A DNA stretch of 64,000 nucleotides from the NCBI GenBank assembly GCA_024655965.1, contig JANLFL010000005.1:1-64000 (forward strand). The letters run 5' to 3'. Position numbers and translations under genes: made by a program. The stretch is from Caldisericota bacterium (GTDB taxonomy: Bacteria > Caldisericota > JANLFM01). Shown piece after piece: positions 18,017 to 25,152 of this stretch (the stretch's first letter is position 1; each line of letters begins with the position of its first letter). The notes under the pieces were generated by a model. It did no database searches, was not told the DNA's origin, and saw only the letters and a list, made by a program, of their open reading frames with translations.

Positions 18017-18874
18017 ATGGCCCAAATTTTGAGGGGAGCGGATGTCGTAAATTCCCTTCGGGAAAGGATTTCTCGGGAAGTTTTACAGCTCAAGGAATTG
18101 GGAGTATTTCCCGCTCTGGCAATCGTTCGCCTGGGGAAAAACCCTGATGATATTGCGTATGAGAAGGGGGCGATAAAGAGGTGCGAGGGGATGGGGATAA
18201 CCTGTTTTCCCCACGAATTTCCCCAAGACCTTCCCCAGGAGGAGTTGATCAGGGAATTGGAAAGGCTCAGCTTTGATCACAAGGTCCATGGAATCATAGT
18301 TTTCCGTCCCCTTCCTGCCCACATTTCAGAAAAACAGGTGAAGTTCTCGCTTGACCCTTCAAAGGATGTAGACTGTTTTCATCCGGTGAACGTGGCCAGG
18401 GTTTTTGAGGGGGATGAAAGCGGATTCCCTCCCTGCACTCCTCAAGCGGTCCTGGAAATCCTGGATCATTATGGAATTGAACTCCAGGGAAAGAGGGTGA
18501 CGATCATCGGCCGAAGCCAGGTTGTGGGACGGCCTTTAGCGATGATGCTTTTGAAGAGGAACGCCACGATCACCATTTGCCACACTAAAACCGTAGGATT
18601 GCCGGAAATCTCTCGGGAAGCGGATATTTTAATCGCTGCTTGCGGGAAACCCCGGATTGTTAATTCCTCCTTTTTAAATCCCCGCCAAATTGTAATCGAT
18701 GTGGGAATAAATGTGGATGAGAGGGGCAATATCTGCGGGGATGTGAATTTCGAGGAGGCGGAGAAGATCGTTTCGGGAATTACTCCCGTTCCCGGAGGCG
18801 TGGGGACAGTAACGACCTCTGTTCTGGCTTCAAATGTTGTGAAAGCAGCTCGCCTTTCCTTAAATAAGAGGTAA
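18017..18874 (+). CDS. folD: Methylene-THF dehydrogenase FolD, cyclohydrolase residues replaced
   Basis: A 285-residue FolD-family protein. The NAD(P) fold carries GRSQVVGRPLAMML (about 170-183), and the C-terminal TPVPGGVGTVTTSV is intact. The catalytic lysine of bifunctional FolD (E. coli K54, in YxxxK) is Ala52 here (Y48-E-K-G-A52). The supporting glutamine of VQLPLP is Phe (VFRPLP). The Asp in KDVDCFHP is kept. Known mutants of that lysine lose cyclohydrolase but keep dehydrogenase activity, so I infer a dehydrogenase-only enzyme working with FchA. Confidence 0.92.
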   Translation: MAQILRGADVVNSLRERISREVLQLKELGVFPALAIVRLGKNPDDIAYEKGAIKRCEGMGITCFPHEFPQDLPQEELIRELERLSFDHKVHGIIVFRPLPAHISEKQVKFSLDPSKDVDCFHPVNVARVFEGDESGFPPCTPQAVLEILDHYGIELQGKRVTIIGRSQVVGRPLAMMLLKRNATITICHTKTVGLPEISREADILIAACGKPRIVNSSFLNPRQIVIDVGINVDERGNICGDVNFEEAEKIVSGITPVPGGVGTVTTSVLASNVVKAARLSLNKR

Positions 18875-18949
18875 ATTGTTCGCGGAAAAACTGCTTGATT
18901 TGTCCGGGCCCTTTCAACTTTTTTTAAGGTTTCTTAAATGGAGCTGTGG

Positions 18950-19801
18950 TTAAAAGAGGGAGATCTGATGGAAATTCCCCCGTTCCAGATCGAATAGGAA
19001 CAATTTTCCCCGGAATGTGTCTCCCTTCCCGAGAAGGAATTGAATGGTCAGGGATGCCTCAAAGGTTCCCACAAAAGCGGGGGTAGGGGAGGGGGTTCCC
19101 AATTCCGCTTCCGCTCCCTGTTTTGGAGCCTGTTCCTTTTTCCCGTAAATCCTTTCGATCCCCTGATCCTGAGGGTAAAATAATGCCGCTTGTCCCAGAA
19201 GACCCCCTATTGCTCCATGGACCATTGTCTTTTTGAATTTCCTACATTCCTCCCAGAGGGTGAAACGCTGGGTGATATCCCCCAGGGCGTCAACACAGAG
19301 GTCAACATCAGCAATTATCGAAGGGGAATTTTCCGAGGACAGAAATTCTGCCACTGCTTCAAGTTCAATTATGGGGTTTACCTTCTCTAACCGTCTTTTC
19401 ATTTCCAGGGCTTTATTTTTTCCAAGAAGGTCCTGCTGAGATCCCAGTTGCCGGTTCAAATTACTTTCCATGAAGTTGTCCCCATCCACCAATCTGAGGA
19501 AGCCAACCCCCATTCGGGTGAGGATTTCCGCGACCCAACCTCCAAGTCCCCCAATTCCGATGATCGCGACCCTGGATTCGACTAATTTTCTCTGGCCATC
19601 AACTCCAATAGAATCGATGTTCCGCTCGTACCTCAAGGGGATAATTCCCTGTTTTAAAGCAAGTATCGTCACCTCCTTGGGAGTTTTTCCCAAGAGATTC
19701 GCCAGCTCAAGGATCTTTTCCGTTTCCATGACCCACCTTTTCTTGCCCGTCGGAAGGACGATCTCTTTGCTTGATGCCCAAATCGTTCCCTCTTTTCTCA
19801 T
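18950..19801 (-). CDS. ThiF/MoeB/HesA family adenylyltransferase
   Basis: A 283-residue E1-like enzyme. The Rossmann motif is GIGGLGG (82-88), DGD at about 107-109 and ESNLNRQ (112-118) are adenylation residues. The CxxC zinc pairs of MoeB and ThiF are missing. An N-terminal region of about 70 residues ends in GIIPLRYERN. Family members adenylylate the C-terminal Gly of MoaD or ThiS-like proteins; no such protein is encoded in the window, though a moa cluster lies 4 kb away. An alternative start is the ATG at 19729, behind AAGGTGG. Confidence 0.8.
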   Translation of the reverse strand: MRKEGTIWASSKEIVLPTGKKRWVMETEKILELANLLGKTPKEVTILALKQGIIPLRYERNIDSIGVDGQRKLVESRVAIIGIGGLGGWVAEILTRMGVGFLRLVDGDNFMESNLNRQLGSQQDLLGKNKALEMKRRLEKVNPIIELEAVAEFLSSENSPSIIADVDLCVDALGDITQRFTLWEECRKFKKTMVHGAIGGLLGQAALFYPQDQGIERIYGKKEQAPKQGAEAELGTPSPTPAFVGTFEASLTIQFLLGKGDTFRGKLFLFDLERGNFHQISLF

Positions 19802-19817
19802 TCCCCTTTCTCCCGGG

Positions 19818-19846
19818 AGAATAAAATTCCGTTCAACCTAATTCAA
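19818..19846 (-). promoter_or_regulatory. Possible promoter of the ThiF-like gene
   Basis: Minus strand: TTGAAT (19846-19841), 17-nt spacer, TATTCT (19823-19818). A start about 7 nt later would give a leader of roughly 10 nt ahead of the ATG at 19801. GGTTGAA occurs twice in this segment. Confidence 0.4.
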
Positions 19847-19895
19847 CCTTAAAGGTTCTCTCGCTTTCCAAGAACATGTTAAGGTTCCTATCCTC

Positions 19896-19924
19896 TGGCT
19901 TAAAGGTCTCTGCTTAAGTATAAT
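19896..19924 (+). promoter_or_regulatory. Promoter with perfect -10 box next to the TVP38 gene start
   Basis: TATAAT at 19919-19924 with a weak -35 (TGGCTT, 19896-19901, spacer 17). Transcription would begin near 19931, only about 8 nt before the ATG at 19939, and no Shine-Dalgarno is present, which suggests a leaderless or nearly leaderless mRNA. Confidence 0.5.
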
Positions 19925-19938
19925 TCCCATAGTCTAAA

Positions 19939-20631
19939 ATGACCAAGAGATTTGGCCTGCCAACCGCAGTCTGGATTGTGATTTTTGTCGCCTTACTGGG
20001 GTCCGCTTTTTTCTGGTTTCCTCCTCTTTACCGGTTTTTGAGTGATCGACCACGAATTGAAGCCTTTATCGATTCCCTGGGGATTTGGGCCCCTCTTGGT
20101 TTGATTGCCCTTCAAGCGCTTCAGGTTACCCTTTTTCCCGTACCCGGATTTTTCGGAATGCTCGGGGGATTCCTTTTTGGCTTTCTCCCCGGGTTAATTT
20201 ACAGTCAGGTGGGAACGGTATTGGGATCCATGCTGGCTTTTTTTCTGGCCAAGGTATTCGGAAGGCCCTTGGTTGAAAAACTGGTTTCCCCCGAGAAGCT
20301 CTCAAAAGTTGATACTCTTGCGAGGAACCGGGGGACGCTTTTTTTCCTGATATACTATTGGGTCCCCTATGTTCCCAAGGATGCCATGTGTTACGTCGCG
20401 GGTTTAACCCCAATGGGATATTCCACTTACCTTTTCGTTTCTTTTTTTGGCAGGCTCCCGGGGACAATTGGGGCAACCCTTGTAGGAGCTGGCATATGGC
20501 AGTTTAAAATTCCCCTTTGGGGTTGGATTCTTATCGGAGTAATAGTACTTGTCTTGGTGGTCCTTTTTATTATTTATCGGGAAGCAATAAAAAAATGGAT
20601 GATGGGAATCCTTCAGAGGAACGGGGGTTAG
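19939..20631 (+). CDS. TVP38/TMEM64 (SNARE-associated) family membrane protein
   Basis: A 230-residue polytopic protein with about 6 hydrophobic segments. The family's central region is recognisable as FPVPGFFGMLGGFLFGFLPG (about 76-95) followed by GSMLAFFLAKVFGRPLVEKL. Bacterial relatives (YdjX, DedA superfamily) are thought to act as lipid scramblases or transporters, but no substrate can be assigned. There is no SD; a perfect TATAAT lies 15 nt upstream. A terminator hairpin follows directly. Confidence 0.85.
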   Translation: MTKRFGLPTAVWIVIFVALLGSAFFWFPPLYRFLSDRPRIEAFIDSLGIWAPLGLIALQALQVTLFPVPGFFGMLGGFLFGFLPGLIYSQVGTVLGSMLAFFLAKVFGRPLVEKLVSPEKLSKVDTLARNRGTLFFLIYYWVPYVPKDAMCYVAGLTPMGYSTYLFVSFFGRLPGTIGATLVGAGIWQFKIPLWGWILIGVIVLVLVVLFIIYREAIKKWMMGILQRNGG

Positions 20632-20637
20632 TTTTTA

Positions 20638-20683
20638 CAAACCAAAAGGCCGGGAAGGACATTCCCGAACCTTTTGGTTTTAG
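20638..20683. terminator. Bidirectional terminator between TVP38 gene and the envelope cluster
   Basis: AAACCAAAAGG pairs with CCTTTTGGTTT around an inner hairpin CGGGAA/TTCCCG. T-rich on both outer sides, so it can stop transcription from the plus-strand gene ending at 20631 and from the minus-strand cluster whose last gene is the small peptide at 20699. Confidence 0.8.
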
Positions 20684-20698
20684 ACTGGTGGAATAAGG

Positions 20699-20770
20699 CT
20701 ATTTCTTTTTCTTGGCAGTCTTTTTTGCAGTCTTCTTGGTCTCTTTGGGGGCGGGTTTCTTGGTTGCCAT
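20699..20770 (-). CDS. Small lysine-rich peptide (23 residues)
   Basis: ATG at 20770 is preceded by a perfect AAAGGAGG (20785-20778) with a 7-nt spacer. The product has 12 Lys in 23 residues: MATKKPAPKETKKTAKKTA then a KKKK tail. It resembles the tails of histone H1-like bacterial proteins, so nucleic-acid or polyanion binding is a reasonable guess, but I do not know this protein. It lies 23 nt after csaB and 16 nt before the terminator, as the last gene of the envelope cluster. Confidence 0.65.
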   Translation of the reverse strand: MATKKPAPKETKKTAKKTAKKKK

Positions 20771-20793
20771 TTAAATTCCTCCTTTCCAACATT

Positions 20794-21885
20794 TCAAGAG
20801 ATGGTATTTATGAGATTTTCCAGGTGCTTCCAGTTCTCCTCTGCTTTTTCCTCCAGCCTTCTTGCGCTTTCCTCTAAGTTCTCTTTTATTTTTGCACGAT
20901 TTTGGAAATATTCCTCAATTTTTGAAAAAATTTTTTCTGGAGAATCATCGAGGGAGAGAGGCTCCTGGCCTAAGAGCTCAGCGAATGAACTTACCTTTGG
21001 GTCGTAGGAGATAGGAATGAAGGGGGTCCTGGAGAGGACCGAAAATATGAGCGAGTGAAGCCGCATTCCCACGACCAACTCCGCTCCCCGGAAAAGACCA
21101 ATTATTTGGTTGGGTTTAAGAAATGGGCAGGCAATGCTTCCTGGGACAAGCGAACTCAATTCTTCGCAGAGTTCCTGGTCTACAGAGAACTGGAAGGGAA
21201 GGAACACGACTTTGGCTTGAAGCTTCCTCTGGACTGCTTGAGCAATTTGGGAGAAAGTCTGGGTGGAAATTTTTTTGTGCTTTAGGTTCCTCAGGCAAAA
21301 GACCACGAAGGGTTTCTCAACACCTAGGAAATCGATTGCCTCCCTCTCCTCCTTTAAATCTGGCTTTTCCAAAAGAAGGGCAAGGTCCGAGGTTTGAAAA
21401 ATCGGGACTTTTCTTACCCCCAATTTTTCTAATTCCTTTAAAGAATGTTCATCCCTCACCGTGATCAGGCTTACCCGGTTTAAAATCCAGGAAGTCAGGG
21501 TCCTGTTTCCTTTCTTTGAAATTGGACCGATGCTTTGAGCCAAGAGGACCACCCTTTTTTTTAAGATGACCCCCAGATAAATGATGCTCAAATAATATAG
21601 AAGGCTCCGAGACGAGGTCGCATCTTGAAGAAGGCCTCCTCCTCCAGAAATGAGAAGATCGCAGGAAGAGATGGCCCAAAGAACTGAAAGGGGATTAATG
21701 CGAAGAATTGACCTTACCCCATGTTCCTTTGTAGTTCGTTTTGGGAACGCAGAAAGAACAGTTATACGGGAATTGGGGATCCTCTTTAAAATCCTTAGGA
21801 GGGAAGTCAGGATGGCTTCGTCTCCGGTATTTCCAAAGCCGTAATATCCTGAGACCGCAATTTTCAGGATTTTCTTTTTTTCCAC
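20794..21885 (-). CDS. csaB: Polysaccharide pyruvyl transferase CsaB
   Basis: A 363-residue GT-B-like enzyme that adds ketal-linked pyruvate to cell-wall polysaccharide. The N-terminal SGYYGFGNTGDEAIL is the family signature, DLLISGGGGLLQDATS and AQSIGPISKKGNR follow, and MRLHSLIF marks the C-terminal part. I chose the GTG at 21885 (VEKKKILKIAVSGYYG); an ORF reading from 21963 adds 26 residues foreign to the family. It overlaps wecG by 22 nt. Pyruvylated polymer is the known ligand of SLH domains, and an SLH protein is encoded at 38480. Confidence 0.92.
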   Translation of the reverse strand: MEKKKILKIAVSGYYGFGNTGDEAILTSLLRILKRIPNSRITVLSAFPKRTTKEHGVRSILRINPLSVLWAISSCDLLISGGGGLLQDATSSRSLLYYLSIIYLGVILKKRVVLLAQSIGPISKKGNRTLTSWILNRVSLITVRDEHSLKELEKLGVRKVPIFQTSDLALLLEKPDLKEEREAIDFLGVEKPFVVFCLRNLKHKKISTQTFSQIAQAVQRKLQAKVVFLPFQFSVDQELCEELSSLVPGSIACPFLKPNQIIGLFRGAELVVGMRLHSLIFSVLSRTPFIPISYDPKVSSFAELLGQEPLSLDDSPEKIFSKIEEYFQNRAKIKENLEESARRLEEKAEENWKHLENLINTIS

Positions 21886-22607
21886 AATACCCCCAGGAAA
21901 AAAGGCATGGTCTTGAGCAAACGGATGAGCCTCCCTGGTTCTTTTAAAATCCTGTAGAGCCATTCCAGCCCGGCTTTTCTCATCCAGAGGGGAGCCCTTT
22001 TCTTCGTCCCCGCCCAGATATCCAGGGAGCCACCCACAGTTATCCCTAAACGATAGAAAGACCGGGGAAGACAGGAAAGGAATTTTTCCTGCTTTCCTGC
22101 TCCCATTCCCACGATGACCAAAGAGGGCATTGCATTTCCGATCTCTTTAATTACCCCTTCCTGCTCCTTCTCTGAGAAGTACCCGTGGTGAACCCCGGTA
22201 ACCTCCAGATTGGGATACTTTGCTTTAAATGATGCTTCGACCATCTGGCCAATCCCCGGTTTTGCCCCTAAAAAAAAGACCGTGAATCCCTCCTGGGCGC
22301 AAATTTTGATCAGAGCTTCGCCTAGGTCGATTCCGGGGACTCTTTTGATTTCTAATGAAAAGAGTTTTTTCACAGCCCAGGTGATTCCAATTCCGTCCGG
22401 GACCACCAGGGTGGCTTTTTGAATTGCTGATTTTAGTTCTGGATCTTTCCTTGAAAGAGTTAGTATCTCGGGGTTCAAGGTCACAATATAACCAGGGGGG
22501 TTTTCGCCACTCAAGATCGACCGCGAGAGTTGCAGAATCTCCTCAAAATTCTTCCGGGTCAGGGGGATGTCGTCAATCTGGATTTTCTCCTCTATTTCGA
22601 GTACCAT
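21864..22607 (-). CDS. WecG/TagA/CpsF family glycosyltransferase
   Basis: A 247-residue GT26 enzyme. Family blocks are YIVTLNPEIL near 41, LVVPDGIGITWA near 67, GFTVFFLGAKPGIGQM near 112, and MGAGKQEKFL near 167. Known members transfer N-acetylmannosaminuronic acid (WecG) or ManNAc (TagA) to undecaprenyl-PP-GlcNAc. The wecB gene for UDP-ManNAc formation is at 33903, so ManNAc transfer to a wall polymer linkage unit is a reasonable inference. The stop of the aminotransferase gene overlaps its start. Confidence 0.9.
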   Translation of the reverse strand: MVLEIEEKIQIDDIPLTRKNFEEILQLSRSILSGENPPGYIVTLNPEILTLSRKDPELKSAIQKATLVVPDGIGITWAVKKLFSLEIKRVPGIDLGEALIKICAQEGFTVFFLGAKPGIGQMVEASFKAKYPNLEVTGVHHGYFSEKEQEGVIKEIGNAMPSLVIVGMGAGKQEKFLSCLPRSFYRLGITVGGSLDIWAGTKKRAPLWMRKAGLEWLYRILKEPGRLIRLLKTMPFFLGVLWKKRKS

Positions 22608-23788
22608 CCCACTACTTTTTCAAGGGCCATGATGACGCTTTCCTGATCCTCCTCGCTCATTTTGGGGAAAAGGGGAAGGGAAATGATCCTCCGGAATGCT
22701 TCCTCCGCATTGGGGAAATCCCCTTCCTTCCACCCTTTTTCCCTGTAAAAGGGCATCAGGTGGAGAGGGATGAAATGAACTGAGGTCCCGATGTTCTCCT
22801 TCGAAAGGGCTTCGATGAATTCCTCCCGAGTGCAATTCAATTCCTCAAGTTTAAGCTGAATGGGGAAGAGGTGCCAGGCGTTTCGCCCTTCCTTGAACGG
22901 GGGAGGAAGGATGAAGGGAAAATCTTTCAAAGCCTTAAAGTACCTTGAGACAATTTTCTCCCTTCTCCTTTGGAATTCCTCCGCTTTTTTAAGTTGGGCA
23001 ATCCCAATTGCGGAGGCAAGGTCCGTCAGGTTGTATTTATATCCGGGAGAGACCACCTCGTAATACCATGACCCACCCTTTTGATACCTGTCCCAGGCAT
23101 CGCGGGAAATTCCGTGGAGCCTCCAGGTTTTCATTTTTGAAGCTAACTCTGGAGACCTCGTGGTGTTCATTCCCCCTTCCCCTGTTGTGATGCATTTTGT
23201 GGGGTAGAAACTGAAGCATGTTACCTGGGAGTCGAGCGCCCCGATCATCTTTCCTTTATAAATGGCCCCCAGGGCATGGGCAGCGTCCTCAACAACATAC
23301 AGGTTGTATTTTTTCGCCAGTGCCAGGATATTGTCCATTTCACAGGGTCTCCCCCCGTAATGAACTGGAATAATTGCTTTGGTCCTGGGGGAGATTTTTT
23401 CCTCGATCTTTTTGTGGTCGATATTTAAGGTTTGGGGATCAATATCCACGAACACCGGTTCGGCTCCCAGATGGCATACCACATTAGCGGTCGCAGCAAA
23501 AGTGAAAACGGAGGTTATCACTTCGTCCCCCGGTCCAATTCCTAAAGCTGCGAGGGCACAATGGAGTCCACCTGTACAGGAGTTAAAGGCAAGGGAATGG
23601 GGAACCCCGATGTATTTGGAGAATTCCTCCTCGAACTGAAGGGTTTTCCTCCCTGTAGTTAACCAACCGGACTTTAAGACTTCCACAACTCCCCGAATCT
23701 CCTCTTCTTCTATCCAGGGTTGGGAGAAAGGAAGGTAAGATGCTCTTACCGGGTTTTCGCCGGGTTTTTCCTTTTTAATGGGTTTCAT
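22592..23788 (-). CDS. DegT/DnrJ/EryC1/StrS family sugar aminotransferase
   Basis: A 398-residue PLP enzyme making an amino sugar nucleotide. The PLP lysine is K198 in FSFYPTKCITTGEGG; VEDAAHALGA holds the PLP-binding Asp and His; GWLTTGRKTLQFE is the family's N-terminal motif. Placed between a glycosyltransferase and WecG, and in the same run as an NDP-sugar 4,6-dehydratase (25153), so it probably aminates that enzyme's keto-sugar. Overlaps both neighbours by a few bases. Confidence 0.92.
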   Translation of the reverse strand: MKPIKKEKPGENPVRASYLPFSQPWIEEEEIRGVVEVLKSGWLTTGRKTLQFEEEFSKYIGVPHSLAFNSCTGGLHCALAALGIGPGDEVITSVFTFAATANVVCHLGAEPVFVDIDPQTLNIDHKKIEEKISPRTKAIIPVHYGGRPCEMDNILALAKKYNLYVVEDAAHALGAIYKGKMIGALDSQVTCFSFYPTKCITTGEGGMNTTRSPELASKMKTWRLHGISRDAWDRYQKGGSWYYEVVSPGYKYNLTDLASAIGIAQLKKAEEFQRRREKIVSRYFKALKDFPFILPPPFKEGRNAWHLFPIQLKLEELNCTREEFIEALSKENIGTSVHFIPLHLMPFYREKGWKEGDFPNAEEAFRRIISLPLFPKMSEEDQESVIMALEKVVGWYSK

Positions 23789-25149
23789 CCTTTGCTCCTT
23801 TTTTGGAGGGAAGAATTGCTCTGGGCACTTTCCATAAGAACAGCCAGGCTTTTTGTCAGCTCCCGGGCGTTGAAATCCTTGAGGTTCAGGGGCTCAATGT
23901 TTTTTGGAAGCTGATCGGTTTGATGTGCGAGATAGATTTTGTCCAACGCAAGGGATATGGCGTCCTCGTTTTCCGGGTTTACCAGGAAAGCCACCCCGGA
24001 TTCCTTTAAAAGTTCTTTGGTGATCCCCTCAGGGACGAGAGCCAGGATCGGTTTTTGGGCCGCGAGGTACTCGAAAACTTTGGCGGGGTAAATTTTTTCA
24101 CCTCCCGCCTTGCTCCCCAAAATTAAAAGAAGGAGGTGGGATCTCCTCATGATGGCTATGGATTGTTGATGGGGGAGGAACCCTAAAAATTTGACAATTT
24201 TCCCTAAATCAAGGGAGTCAACAATGGGGCTTACCCTTTTTTCAAAGGGCCCCACGAACAGAACCTGGATTTTTTCCTCGGCCCCCTTCCTTTTGTTCAA
24301 GAAAGCCCTCAAACCGAGAAGGAAATAGATGGGGCTCTGAGGTCCGTAGAAGTCCCCAACATAGGAAATGGTGAATTTTGGGTAGGGTTCAGGGTGGGGA
24401 AGAGGAAAGTCTTCGGGGTCGAACCCATTGGTGATCATGGCGAATTTGTCTGCGGGGAAATCGTGATACCTTAAGAGGAAGTCCTCTTTGAAAAGGGGGG
24501 TACAGGTCAAAACGAAGTCCGCGTTTTTCACGACCAGACTTTCCAGGTAATTGTTTAAACCCTTGTGAAACCTGGTGGGAAAATAAAGAAAGGTGTTGGT
24601 TGACCAGAGGTCCCTGAAATCAGCAATCCAGGGGACCTTTGTGCGTTTTTTAATTCTTAAGGCAATCAAATGGGCGGAATAGGGGGCGGAGGTTGAGATC
24701 ATGCAATCTATTTTTTCCCGGGCGAAAAACCCCAACCCTTCTCTGGTTCCTTCCGGAATCCAGCCAACACGGTCATCGGGAACAAATAGCCAGGCCCTCG
24801 TCTTCCCTTTCCAGGAAAGAGGGATCTCGCGGAACCCTTCCTTTAGTTCCTTGGGATTTTTTGGGGAATCGGTTTCCTCCCTTTTCTTTTTTGAAAACGA
24901 TGGAAGCTTGATGGCCGAAATTCGATTGATGATGTTTAAAGGTTCCAGGACCTCTGCCCGCCTGACCCTTTCCTCGGGCAGGATCCCCAGAGGAGATTCA
25001 TCATAAGGAAGGTAAGGAGAAGGCTGGGCGGATAAGACATATGGCTCCCAGCCGAATTCGGGAAGGTATTTAATGAACCTGAGGGCTCTCTGGGCGCCGA
25101 CTCCTCCCATTGGAGGGTAATAGTAGGAGATAAAAAGGACTTTTTTCAC
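23785..25149 (-). CDS. Glycosyltransferase, GT-B fold (group 1 type)
   Basis: A 454-residue GT-B glycosyltransferase. The N-terminus LFISYYYPPMGGVGAQRALR is typical of family 4-like donors, and the C-terminal half has ISYVGDFYGPQSP, VKFLGFLPHQQSI and the acidic EYLAAQKPILAL block. Known activity of the type: transfer of a sugar to a lipid-linked saccharide at the cytoplasmic membrane. Sugar specificity unknown. Overlaps the aminotransferase gene by 4 nt. Confidence 0.85.
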   Translation of the reverse strand: MKKVLFISYYYPPMGGVGAQRALRFIKYLPEFGWEPYVLSAQPSPYLPYDESPLGILPEERVRRAEVLEPLNIINRISAIKLPSFSKKKREETDSPKNPKELKEGFREIPLSWKGKTRAWLFVPDDRVGWIPEGTREGLGFFAREKIDCMISTSAPYSAHLIALRIKKRTKVPWIADFRDLWSTNTFLYFPTRFHKGLNNYLESLVVKNADFVLTCTPLFKEDFLLRYHDFPADKFAMITNGFDPEDFPLPHPEPYPKFTISYVGDFYGPQSPIYFLLGLRAFLNKRKGAEEKIQVLFVGPFEKRVSPIVDSLDLGKIVKFLGFLPHQQSIAIMRRSHLLLLILGSKAGGEKIYPAKVFEYLAAQKPILALVPEGITKELLKESGVAFLVNPENEDAISLALDKIYLAHQTDQLPKNIEPLNLKDFNARELTKSLAVLMESAQSNSSLQKRSKG

Positions 25150-25152
25150 CTC

